Assembly: GCA_016200585.1 (NCBI GenBank)
Contig: JACQEN010000024.1
Span: 1-48,937, forward strand
Origin: Deltaproteobacteria bacterium
Lineage (GTDB): Bacteria > Desulfobacterota > Binatia > HRBIN30
Direction: 5' to 3'
DNA: 48,937 nt
This document shows positions 7,938 to 15,542 of the stretch, piece after piece. The notes below the pieces were generated by a model that had not been told where the DNA came from, searched no databases, and saw only the letters and a list, made by a program, of their open reading frames with translations. Positions within the stretch are counted from its first letter, which is position 1, and each line of letters starts with the position of its first letter. The translations under genes and the position numbers were made by a program.

Positions 7938-8480
7938 CTATCCGACGAAATAGTCGGAAGCCAGGCCGAGACCCCAGTAGGCCAGGAAGCTACCGACGGC
8001 AACGACGACCGCGCGCCAGCGTTGCAAACCGTAAAGGGCACGAACACCGGGAACGGTGGCCGCAACCATCCAGACAGCGATCAGGTTGCGTACGAAAGGT
8101 CCAATCAGCGGGACCGCACCGAACACGAGCAACATCCCGGGAGAGTTTGCGAACGCTGTAGCACGCATCACGGACCCGGCGCGGCGACGCCCCCCGACGA
8201 CGAACGCGACGACGACAACCACCGCCGACCATAGGATCCAGCTGATGCAGCCTTGGATCAATCCAACGAGAATCGAAGCCACACCAAACCGTTGAATGAG
8301 ACCGAGGCCGTTTGCGAGCCCAACCAGGAGGACGACGGCCAAGGCCTGCCAGCGCGTCGCACGATTGAGGCTAACCTCGCGATAGAGGTCGGCATCAAGC
8401 CGTGAGGCCGCCAGCATGCGGTCGACCAGACCAACTTCGCTTTGGCCTTCGCTTGCCAGGCTGCTGTTCACGACTCGCAT
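7938..8480 (-). CDS. YIP1-family integral membrane protein
   Basis: 180 residues. A soluble N-terminus carries the family-type segment DADLYREVSLN, followed by about five hydrophobic helices (around 48-65, 68-95, 108-130, 132-147 and 155-178). The arrangement and the Pro/Gly-rich turns fit the bacterial YIP1 domain family, whose function is not established. No good ribosome site precedes the ATG at 8480; a downstream ATG at residue 22 is possible. It is divergent from the pilin gene across 418 bases. Confidence 0.7.
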   Translation of the reverse strand: MRVVNSSLASEGQSEVGLVDRMLAASRLDADLYREVSLNRATRWQALAVVLLVGLANGLGLIQRFGVASILVGLIQGCISWILWSAVVVVVAFVVGGRRRAGSVMRATAFANSPGMLLVFGAVPLIGPFVRNLIAVWMVAATVPGVRALYGLQRWRAVVVAVGSFLAYWGLGLASDYFVG

Positions 8481-8898
8481 CTATACAGCGGGGATCGTCA
8501 CCGATCGAGATGGCGCAGCGCATAGCGTGCAGAATGTCGAGGCAAGGACGATCGCCGCAATCGCAAAGCAAAGGCGCGGTCATGCAACGGCAACGGCGTC
8601 AATTTCTTGTTGGCGGACTTTGTCACTCGACCGTCCCGAGACAGCCCCTGCACGGCAGCCAGACCGATTCGCCAGCTTTCACTCATACGGCTCACGCTGG
8701 CACGCCGTCTGCTTTGGTTTCCTTGTGTGAGCGATGCAATGACGCGATCGAATTCACCAGCGGGGCGCGCGCATGATTCATCTTAACGCCGACCAAAGGA
8801 GGATACGGGGGCCAACGGACATAGGATGAAAAAGCAATCTGCAGGCTGAAACGGGTAACCAAAAGACGAACAAAATTCCTTTAGGGGAGGACAGAGAA
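8481..8898. other. Intergenic region upstream of the pilin gene
   Basis: 418 bases between the divergent YIP1 and pilin genes with no supported ORF. It contains the sigma-54 promoter at 8697-8713 and a long predicted leader (about 170 nt) before the pilin ribosome site GGGGAGG (8884-8890). Enhancer sites for a PilR-like activator would be expected upstream of 8697 but cannot be recognised by eye. Confidence 0.5.
8697..8713 (+). promoter_or_regulatory. Sigma-54 promoter of the pilin gene
   Basis: CTGGCACG at 8697-8704 matches the -24 consensus exactly. The invariant GG (8699-8700) and GC (8711-8712) are separated by exactly 10 nt, as required; the -12 element reads CTGCT against TTGCT. Known pilA genes in Pseudomonas, Myxococcus and Geobacter are RpoN/PilR-dependent, so this site is in the expected context. 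Confidence 0.7.
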
Positions 8899-9267
8899 AT
8901 GAAGGCTATTCGCAATTCAAAGGGCTTCACGTTGATCGAGCTTCTGGTGGTCGTCGCCATCATCGGTATTTTGGCCGCCATCGCCATTCCGCAGTTCGCT
9001 GCCTACCGTCAGCGTGGCTTCGATGCGCGCGCCGCATCCGACCTGCGTAACGCTGCCAGCGCCGAGGAAGCCAACTTCGCCACCAGCCAGGCGTATGCAA
9101 GCTGCACGGGCTCGGCCTGTGCGACCTCACTGCCTGGCTTCAAGCTGTCGAACGGTGTGACCATCACGATGACCGGCGCGGCCCAATCGTTCACCGGAAC
9201 GTCGACCCACGGCCAGGGCACCGGCAAAACCTGGAACTACGACAGCGCCGGAGGTGGCTTGAGCTAA
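8899..9267 (+). CDS. pilA: Type IV major pilin, PilA-like
   Basis: 122 residues, start preceded by GGGGAGG. Class III signal MKAIRNSKG is cut by prepilin peptidase after G9; mature residue F+1 and the essential E+5 (E14) are present, followed by the standard hydrophobic helix LLVVVAIIGILAAIAIP. The globular domain is short (about 75 residues) with two Cys (ASCTGSAC) that may pair. The protein ends in GGGLS, so its last residue is Ser. It is the structural subunit of a type IV pilus or pseudopilus; no assembly genes (pilB, pilC, pilQ) are in the window. It is a single-gene transcript bounded by a sigma-54 promoter and a strong terminator. Confidence 0.92.
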   Translation: MKAIRNSKGFTLIELLVVVAIIGILAAIAIPQFAAYRQRGFDARAASDLRNAASAEEANFATSQAYASCTGSACATSLPGFKLSNGVTITMTGAAQSFTGTSTHGQGTGKTWNYDSAGGGLS

Positions 9268-9288
9268 TTCTAATCGTGCGAGGCGCAC

Positions 9289-9323
9289 AAAGGGGACAGG
9301 CTTCGGCCTGTCCCCTTTTTTTT
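9289..9323 (+). terminator. Rho-independent terminator after the pilin gene
   Basis: A 12-bp perfect stem AAAGGGGACAGG / CCTGTCCCCTTT closes on a CTTCGG loop and runs into eight T residues (9316-9323). It lies 22 nt after the pilin stop codon. Confidence 0.92.
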
Positions 9324-9466
9324 CGCGTCGCCTCTCCTCTCGAATCAAATCGCCGTCCCCAACTTCCTGGGACGCGATACAAACTCTTCCCCCTTCCAAG
9401 CCATATGGTAACTACGGTGGCCAGCAATCGCCGAAGGCCGATCGACACACCATACGCACAAGAATC

Positions 9467-11125
9467 ATGATCACGTCGCCCATCGACTCTATCCGCCGCG
9501 CCATCGGCACCGTAAGTCGAAGCAGCGTCCTACAGTTCTGTTTAGCGACAGCCTTGGCATTGACTTACTTGGCTCTCGTCCGAGTTTACTGGGGCCAGAT
9601 CAACGACGACGCGTTCATTACGTTTCGCTACAGCAAGTTCCTGGCGACCGGCGCGGGCCCCTACTACAACGTCGGTGAGCACGTGGAAGGGTACACGAAC
9701 TTCCTGCTGATGCTCCTGCTGAGCGGCGTCATCCGGTGCTTCGGAGAGGACAACGTCCTTATCGGCGCCAAGTGGATTGGCGTCGGCGCGGGCCTGGCGA
9801 GCGTGTGGATTGCTTGGGCACTTGCCAGCGATCTCCTACGACGCAACGAGCGCATCGCGGCGGCCGCCGACTGGATAGGCGCTTGCGCCGGATTGATCGT
9901 AGCGACGGATTGCGCCTTCGCGGTCAACAGCACAACCGGCCTGGAGACCACCCTCTTTGCGGCTTGCATCTCCGCCGGCATCTATCTTGCGCAAGGCGCC
10001 AGCGGCAGATTCTGGAACGGCGCCGGCATTGCCTTTGGACTCGCCGCCCTGACGCGACCCGAAGGAGCTCTCTTGTTTGTGCTAGCCTGCGTCGGACGCG
10101 GGCTAGCAGGCGAGCTCCGAGCTCCACCCGGCCGGCGCGCATTGCTGACGGACGTACTGGTTGTCAGCCTCGTCATCAGCACCCATACCATCCTTCGGTA
10201 TTGGCTCTACGATGGAGAGATCCTTCCGAACACGTACTTCGCCAAGATGGGCGGGTTCGATTGGCGTTTTTCCAGTTGGGGCTACGTCTGGGGCTTTGCC
10301 GCCACTCACCTGGGCGGGATCGCCGCCGCGATTGCACTTCTACCGCTCTTGGGACCGGAAGGGCTCCGACGTGCGGCTCTGCCGTCGGTGCTGCTCGTCG
10401 CGTGGGGTTTGGCTTCGGTGTTCGTCACCGGAACCGACTGGATGATCGCCTACCGTCTGCTCGTCCCCTATCTTCCTCTGTGGGCCGCACTCGCGGTTGC
10501 CGGAATCAGTGTGGTAGGCGTCCGTTCGACGTCGCGACCCGTGGCGTCGACTGCCTTCGCGGCTTGTGCTCTCGCCGTCGCACTGTTCCTCGTGCAAATC
10601 AACACGGCTGGATTTTACCAGTGGTACTGTCAGCTGCGACGGGTTGGATATATCGAAGGCCATCATGCCGCCGCCCAGTGGATCAACGAGCGCGGGCAGC
10701 CGGGGCAGAGCATTGCGCTGATGGACATCGGAATCGTCGGCTACCGATGCTTCGGTTTCAACGTTCTCGACATCACCGGCCTTACCGACCGCTACATCGC
10801 CAAGTCGCCGGGGCCCTTTCTGCGCAAGGACTTCGATCCCAATTACATCCTCAAACAGCAACCGCAGTTCATCGTCATATCGTACGCCTTGCCCGCTGAC
10901 GCGGTGCTGCCCAAGGACCTGGAACGTCTACAGCCGTGGACGGATATCGAGGAACGCATCGTTCAGCATCCCGAATTTGCAGCACACTACACGCGCCGGC
11001 GTCCGGCAGGAGCAAACGGTGACGAGCTGGACCTCCTAGCGGCGTCGCTGGGTGCGGAAGCAGCCTTTCGCCACCGGCACCCAGGGCCACAGTTGTTCTT
11101 GCTGATCTACGAGCACCACACGTAG
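9467..11125 (+). CDS. GT-C family membrane glycosyltransferase
   Basis: 552 residues with about ten membrane helices. The first extracytoplasmic loop after helix 1 carries D47-D48 in QINDDAFITFRY, the acidic pair that binds the lipid-phosphate sugar donor in GT-C enzymes. It is followed by the family-type stretch Y-N-x-G-E-x-V-E-G-Y-T-N-F, as in bacterial AftB/ArnT-like polyprenyl-phosphate sugar transferases. The C-terminal 150 residues form a periplasmic domain. The acceptor is unknown. The gene follows the pilin gene, 143 nt beyond its terminator, so pilin or cell-surface glycan modification is a reasonable guess. No ribosome site stands out; the start at 9467 is the first ATG. Confidence 0.8.
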   Translation: MITSPIDSIRRAIGTVSRSSVLQFCLATALALTYLALVRVYWGQINDDAFITFRYSKFLATGAGPYYNVGEHVEGYTNFLLMLLLSGVIRCFGEDNVLIGAKWIGVGAGLASVWIAWALASDLLRRNERIAAAADWIGACAGLIVATDCAFAVNSTTGLETTLFAACISAGIYLAQGASGRFWNGAGIAFGLAALTRPEGALLFVLACVGRGLAGELRAPPGRRALLTDVLVVSLVISTHTILRYWLYDGEILPNTYFAKMGGFDWRFSSWGYVWGFAATHLGGIAAAIALLPLLGPEGLRRAALPSVLLVAWGLASVFVTGTDWMIAYRLLVPYLPLWAALAVAGISVVGVRSTSRPVASTAFAACALAVALFLVQINTAGFYQWYCQLRRVGYIEGHHAAAQWINERGQPGQSIALMDIGIVGYRCFGFNVLDITGLTDRYIAKSPGPFLRKDFDPNYILKQQPQFIVISYALPADAVLPKDLERLQPWTDIEERIVQHPEFAAHYTRRRPAGANGDELDLLAASLGAEAAFRHRHPGPQLFLLIYEHHT

Positions 11126-11147
11126 AGAACGGATGGTTCGCTGGCGA

Positions 11148-11543
11148 TCAGCCCGCTTGCACTTGAATCTTGCGGGCCTTGACGCGCGGAGCCTTTGGCA
11201 TGTGCAGCTCGAGAATGCCGTTCTTCATCTTGGCCTGGATATGCTCGACGTCGATATTGTCGTCCACACTCAGACGACGGGCGTAGTTGCCGACCTTGTA
11301 CTCCGTGTACGCAGGCTGCAACCCTTCGTAGTCCTTAAGCGACACTCGGCCGGCGATCGACAACACACCGTCTTTCAAGTTCACTTCGACGGAGCTCTCG
11401 TCGACGCCCGCCATATCGGCCCATAACCACAACGCATCGTTGGTCTCGCACACGTCGATGTCCGAGACGTACCAACGGCCGGCACGCGTTCCCTCGGCAC
11501 CCTCCAATTCTTTCTTCTCTTTGGCGTCCAATTCCTGTGACAT
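11148..11543 (-). CDS. Hsp20/alpha-crystallin small heat-shock protein
   Basis: 131 residues. The alpha-crystallin domain covers about 30-120: WYVSDIDVCETNDALWLWADMAGVDESSVEV, a GVLSIAGR strand and a long loop with YARRLSVDDNIDVEHIQAKMKNGILELHMPK. The conserved A-x-x-K-N-G-x-L motif is present. As an ATP-independent holdase it binds unfolding proteins in the cytoplasm. It lies 12 nt after the reconstructed stop of the upstream Hsp20 copy, with GAGAGGG as ribosome site, so the two form an operon. Confidence 0.88.
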   Translation of the reverse strand: MSQELDAKEKKELEGAEGTRAGRWYVSDIDVCETNDALWLWADMAGVDESSVEVNLKDGVLSIAGRVSLKDYEGLQPAYTEYKVGNYARRLSVDDNIDVEHIQAKMKNGILELHMPKAPRVKARKIQVQAG

Positions 11544-11555
11544 GTTCGCGCCCTC

Positions 11556-12006
11556 TCACTTGGCCTGCACGGTGATCGTGCGAGTCTTGGCCTCTTCCCT
11601 TTTTTGTTAGGCGGATCGTCAGCGTACCGTTCTTGTACGCCGCTTCGGCCTTGTTGGTATCCAGATCCTCCGGCAGTTGGAGCGATCGGGAAAACGGCCC
11701 CGACGGCCGTTCGCGGCGGTGAAAGCTGGCGCCCTCAGGAGCATGGACAGTGCGTTCCCCGGATAGCGTCAGCGTACGGCCCTGGGTTTGAATCGACAGG
11801 GAATCTGCCTGGACACCAGGAATCTCGACGTGCACCACGCACGCCCCGTCCCTGTCCCAGAATACGTTCACCGGCGGAAACAAGCCGCGCCCCGACATGC
11901 CGAGGTCGAAACCCATCGGGTTTCGAAAGGCGCGATCCAAGTCGCGCTGCAAAGCCAGTAAGCGGTCGATCGGATCCAAACCGCTCGCAAATCTTGTCAG
12001 GCCCAT
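11556..12006 (-). pseudogene. Second Hsp20 gene, frameshifted near its 3' end
   Basis: Start ATG 12006 follows AGGAGG. About 135 codons read as a good Hsp20 domain: PPVNVFWDRDGACVVHVEIPGV, LTLSGER, and AAYKNGTLTIRLTKK with the A-x-x-K-N-G signature. The frame is then lost in an A6-G3 run (plus-strand 11597-11605). Removing one base there restores KKEEAKTRTITVQAK followed by TGA at 11556-11558, exactly where a second Hsp20 ribosome site begins. Unrepaired, the frame runs on to 11335 through the next gene with no Hsp20 similarity. Either a homopolymer sequencing error or a very recent mutation; the core fold is intact, so the product may still work. Confidence 0.8.
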
Positions 12007-12109
12007 CGTCAATTCCTCCTGCAAAGCGTGTCGATTGTTTTGCTTCGCTGTACGCGGCGGAAGCTAAGGCCCGTCGACTTGAAGTCAAGACATCCTGCGC
12101 GAGGATTGT

Positions 12110-12763
12110 TCAAACCGGTCGGATGCACTCCGGTGAATCGTTGCGCGGCGAGTTCACAAGCGGTGAAACCTGGTACGCTTCCATCTCGTGGCTTGGAAAC
12201 GGGACCAATCGTTCGTGCAATTCCAACGCCGTGGTTTCCGCGGCGAGCCACCGGTTGCGACCGTCGACCGCAACGATCACCGGCATGCGATTGTGGATCG
12301 GCGCCATGAGATCATTGGGTGCGCACGTGAGAATGGCGCAGGTAGCTGACTTTGAACCATCCGTCTCGTGTCGCAGCATCCAGATTCCGGCCAGACCAAA
12401 CGGCCGTCCCGAACGCAGATGGATGAAATAGGCCTTCTTGCCCTGCTCTTCTTGACGCCACTCGTAGAACCCGTCGGCCACAACCAGACAGCGCCGGCGC
12501 CTAAATGCATCGGCGAACTGGGGCGAGTTGGCGACCGTCTCGGCACGCACGTTGATCGGCCTGGTTCTCGCCCCCGGAGCGCATTCGATTCCCCAACGCA
12601 TCGGGCCCAAACGCAACTCACCCTCTACCCGAATGATCGTCTCGACATTCTGGCTCGGAGCGATGTTGTAGCGCGCCGCGAGGTCGCCCCCGGCAAACTG
12701 CGATACACCGAACTCGGTGGCGATCACCTGCCGGGAGCTACTGCGGACGATGCGGCCACACAT
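12110..12763 (-). CDS. SRAP-family abasic-site processing protein (YedK/HMCES type)
   Basis: 217 residues when begun at MCGRIV (ATG 12763), required because the catalytic Cys must be residue 2 after Met removal; longer upstream starts would bury it. All active-site residues are visible: C2, N71 in INVRAET, E101 in GFYEWR and H157 in IHNRMP, closely matching E. coli YedK spacing (C2, N75, E105, H160). The family forms a thiazolidine crosslink with abasic sites in single-stranded DNA and is linked to the SOS response. No LexA box was identified upstream. Confidence 0.92.
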   Translation of the reverse strand: MCGRIVRSSSRQVIATEFGVSQFAGGDLAARYNIAPSQNVETIIRVEGELRLGPMRWGIECAPGARTRPINVRAETVANSPQFADAFRRRRCLVVADGFYEWRQEEQGKKAYFIHLRSGRPFGLAGIWMLRHETDGSKSATCAILTCAPNDLMAPIHNRMPVIVAVDGRNRWLAAETTALELHERLVPFPSHEMEAYQVSPLVNSPRNDSPECIRPV

Positions 12764-12832
12764 GCTGGATCTTCTAACACTCCGTCGGAATGAAGCGCAC
12801 AGGCACTCACCCGGGGCCTCCAAGAACTGGGT

Positions 12833-13978
12833 TCAACCAGTCAGCCAATGAACTCCTAAGCCGACAACTGCGCCGCCACCGACCAGCCACAACGAATTCA
12901 TCCTGTAGCGCAGCAATGAAACGATACTGACCGCCGCCAACAATCCCGTCGTCACATCGACAAGCGCCGTCCGCGCCAAGGTCGTCGCAATCACCGCCAT
13001 CAAGGCAACCGCTCCGACGTTCACCCCATCGAGAAATGCCGCAGCCGCCGGCGACCTCCGCAAACGAGGAATCAACGGTCCACTGATTACCACGAACACA
13101 AACGACGGCAGGAAAATGCCCACCGTTGCCACAATCGCTCCCGACCCGCCGGCAAGGACGTAGCCGATGAACGTTGCTGTCGTAAAGACCGGACCGGGTG
13201 TCGCCTGGCCGATCGCAATCGCGTCCAGAAGCTGACTATCCGAAAGCCAATGCCAATTCTCGACGAGATCAGCATGCAAGAAGGCGAGCAACAAGTAACC
13301 GCTGCCGAAGAGGACCGCACCGACCTTCAGGAAGAATAGAAAGAGGGCTGACAAGCCAAGTGGTGTGGCGGCGGCAGCGGCTGAACCGGGAATGTTTGCC
13401 ACCACCACCAAGCCCAGGTGGCGGTGACGGAACCGATTGGTGGCAACAACTCGGATGGCGGCGCTGGCGATACCTGCTCCCAAAAGCACTGCCAGCTCGC
13501 TCACGCCCGCAATAGATGCCAACGTCGACGCGACGGCCAACACGGCCAACGAGCGCGTTTTGACGGCCGACCAGGCCAGACTCCACAGCGCCTGCACGAC
13601 CACCGAGATGATCACCGGCTTGATTGCATAGAGCAGCGCCGTCGCCGAAGGCCGGCTTCCGTAGCGCACGTAGGCCCATGCCAGGACTGCCGTAATCAAG
13701 CTGGCCGGAACGATGAAACAGAGCCCGGCGACGATCAGCCCTTTCCACCCAGCCCGCTCACGGCCGATATGAATCGCCATCTCGGTCGAATTCGGGCCGG
13801 GAATCAGATTGGTGGCGCCCAGCAAGTCGAGAAAGGCGTCACGCGTCAGCCAGCCGCGACGACGTACTACCTCGTCCTCCATCATCGCAATGTGCACCGC
13901 CGGACCACCAAAAGCCGTGCACCCAAGGCGTAGAAACAATCCCGACAATTCGCGTAACGGAGTCGACCGCGAATTCAT
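12833..13978 (-). CDS. chrA: Chromate transporter, ChrA (CHR) family
   Basis: 381 residues, the long two-domain form. Each half opens with the CHR signature: LFLRLGCTAFGGPAVHIAMM near the start, with GATNLIPGPNSTEMA downstream, and FLKVGAVLFGSGYLLLAFL with AIGQATPGPVFTTATFIGY in the second half. About ten to twelve membrane helices. Family members export chromate across the inner membrane. It overlaps the upstream cupredoxin gene by ATGA, so the two are translationally coupled. A second ChrA lies 4.2 kb away. Confidence 0.9.
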   Translation of the reverse strand: MNSRSTPLRELSGLFLRLGCTAFGGPAVHIAMMEDEVVRRRGWLTRDAFLDLLGATNLIPGPNSTEMAIHIGRERAGWKGLIVAGLCFIVPASLITAVLAWAYVRYGSRPSATALLYAIKPVIISVVVQALWSLAWSAVKTRSLAVLAVASTLASIAGVSELAVLLGAGIASAAIRVVATNRFRHRHLGLVVVANIPGSAAAAATPLGLSALFLFFLKVGAVLFGSGYLLLAFLHADLVENWHWLSDSQLLDAIAIGQATPGPVFTTATFIGYVLAGGSGAIVATVGIFLPSFVFVVISGPLIPRLRRSPAAAAFLDGVNVGAVALMAVIATTLARTALVDVTTGLLAAVSIVSLLRYRMNSLWLVGGGAVVGLGVHWLTG

Positions 13979-14478
13979 CGCTCTGTGTGGACGGCGGGAG
14001 GTAAAACGAGGATCTGTCCACTCATCTCGGGCTGGTGCATCGTGCAGTAGAAATTGAACAGCCCTTCACGGTGGAAAGAAAACGTGAAGGACGTCTTCTG
14101 CAGCGGTGGAAGCTCGACCTTCATCAGCGCGTTCAGATCGGGATCAACGAGCATGAAATCGTGCACGTCGTCGCCCTGCAGATTCCAAAAGCTGATGGCG
14201 GTCGGCTCGTCGCGCTGCACCGCAATGAAGGTGGGCGAAAAGGAATAGACCTCGCCAAACCGCGCCACGGTTTTCTTGGGACCGGTTTCCTTGATGGCTA
14301 TGGCCTGCGTCAGCACGGTCATACCGCTCGTCGCCGCCTCGCTACGAGCCACAGACACGATCTTGTCCGCCGACGCATCGGGCAAAAAATATCGTTCGGC
14401 CTCCTTCGCCTTGTGACCCGGCAGATGAGTCGACGACGCTGCGACCACAGCGGCAAATATCAGTGCAGCGAACGACAT
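13975..14478 (-). CDS. Exported cupredoxin-domain protein
   Basis: 167 residues with a signal peptide (MSFAALIFAAVVAASS). The C-terminal half has the type I copper ligand set: H106 in DDVHDFML and C145, H148, M152 in FYCTMHQPEM. The fold is like that of plastocyanin-type electron carriers and the periplasmic domain of cytochrome oxidase subunit II. It is coupled by an ATGA overlap to chrA, suggesting a periplasmic redox role alongside the transporter; electron-transfer partners are unknown. The start at 14478 is favoured over longer forms because it gives the signal peptide. Confidence 0.82.
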   Translation of the reverse strand: MSFAALIFAAVVAASSTHLPGHKAKEAERYFLPDASADKIVSVARSEAATSGMTVLTQAIAIKETGPKKTVARFGEVYSFSPTFIAVQRDEPTAISFWNLQGDDVHDFMLVDPDLNALMKVELPPLQKTSFTFSFHREGLFNFYCTMHQPEMSGQILVLPPAVHTER

Positions 14479-14486
14479 CGTCGACC

Positions 14487-14516
14487 CTAGTACGGTTTGA
14501 TCAGAGGCACTGTCAA
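14487..14516 (-). promoter_or_regulatory. Possible sigma-70 promoter for cupredoxin-chrA
   Basis: TTGACA (complement of 14511-14516), 18 nt spacer, TACTAG (complement of 14487-14492). The initiation point would fall within a few bases of the ATG at 14478, implying a leaderless transcript. The -35 is perfect and the -10 weak. The same layout occurs upstream of the gene at 2120. Confidence 0.35.
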
Positions 14517-14671
14517 GCGAGTACTTGGGGTGACGATGACCCGTGCTCTGCCTGCGACGAGGTTCATACGTAGCGCGCTTGCAACGCAGGGCATCGACGT
14601 CTTGCCACCTCAACAGATTCTTCGACGCCTGTGTTTGACGTCCTTCGTTCTGCGTGTTGTTCTGCCTCCCG

Positions 14672-15520
14672 ATGCCGGTCACGGTCGCCAACATCTATCG
14701 CTTCCCGGCAAAAGGTCTTGCCGCCGAACCTCTGACATCGGCCGTCCTGACCGCCGGGCAGGGGCTGCCGCACGATCGCCGCTTTGCGGTCGCGCGCGGC
14801 GATTCGAACCTCGAGCCCGGCGCACCCCGTTGGCGGCCGAAGGAGTGGTTCGTGATGCTGATGCGCGACAGTGCTCTGGCGCGCGTGACATGCGCGTTGG
14901 ACGTTGAAGCGCGCACCATAGAGCTGCGCGCTCCGAGCAAGGCCACATGCCTGGCGCGCTTCGACACGCCGGACGGTCGACAGACGATCGACACCTATGT
15001 CAACGAGCTGCTCGGCCAACGCCGTGAGGGCCCGGCGCATTGGATCGAGGCGGGCGATGTGTCGTTCACCGACGTACCGCAGAACTGCCTCAGCCTGATC
15101 AACCTGGAGAGCGTGCACGACCTTGAAGGGCAAATGGGTGCGACGGTCGACCCCTTACGATTTCGCGCCAACCTCTATATCAGCGGCGCCGCACCGTGGG
15201 CCGAGCTCGACTGGGTCGGGCGCGACATCGGCGTTGGCGAGGTGAAGCTGCGTGTTCCGTCACGTATCCCGCGTTGCACCGCCACCGCGGTGAATCCGCA
15301 GAGCGGCGAGCGCGACATCAATGTGGTCAAGGGATTGCAATCGGCATATGGTCACTACGACATGGGCGTCTATGCCGAAGTGGTGCACGGTGGCCGTGTA
15401 GCAATTGGCGACGTCGTCACGCCCCCACCCGATGCGCAGCCACGCTCACGCATCGGACACTGGCTGCGTTTTTTCGGTTTCCTGGCTCGCAGCGCTCCTA
15501 CAGTCCTACGTCAACGTTAG
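14672..15520 (+). CDS. MOSC-domain protein
   Basis: 282 residues from ATG 14672 (MPVTVANIYRFPAKG). The N-terminal beta-barrel domain (RFPAKGLAAEPL, GLPHDRRFAV) is followed by a MOSC domain with FRANLYISG, WAELDWVGRDI and the conserved Cys in RIPRCTATAVNP. MOSC proteins such as the mARC/YcbX group bind molybdenum cofactor through this Cys and reduce N-hydroxylated substrates; this one fits the stand-alone MOSC_N plus MOSC architecture. It lacks a ferredoxin domain, so its reductase partner would be separate. Divergent from the cupredoxin gene; no strong ribosome site. Confidence 0.85.
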   Translation: MPVTVANIYRFPAKGLAAEPLTSAVLTAGQGLPHDRRFAVARGDSNLEPGAPRWRPKEWFVMLMRDSALARVTCALDVEARTIELRAPSKATCLARFDTPDGRQTIDTYVNELLGQRREGPAHWIEAGDVSFTDVPQNCLSLINLESVHDLEGQMGATVDPLRFRANLYISGAAPWAELDWVGRDIGVGEVKLRVPSRIPRCTATAVNPQSGERDINVVKGLQSAYGHYDMGVYAEVVHGGRVAIGDVVTPPPDAQPRSRIGHWLRFFGFLARSAPTVLRQR

Positions 15521-15542
15521 CCAGCAACCCGACTGCGAAGGC

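Noticed and set aside
11335-11555. C-terminal extension of the first Hsp20 through the second Hsp20
   Set aside because: Produced by the frameshift; the sequence is Arg-rich and unlike any Hsp20.
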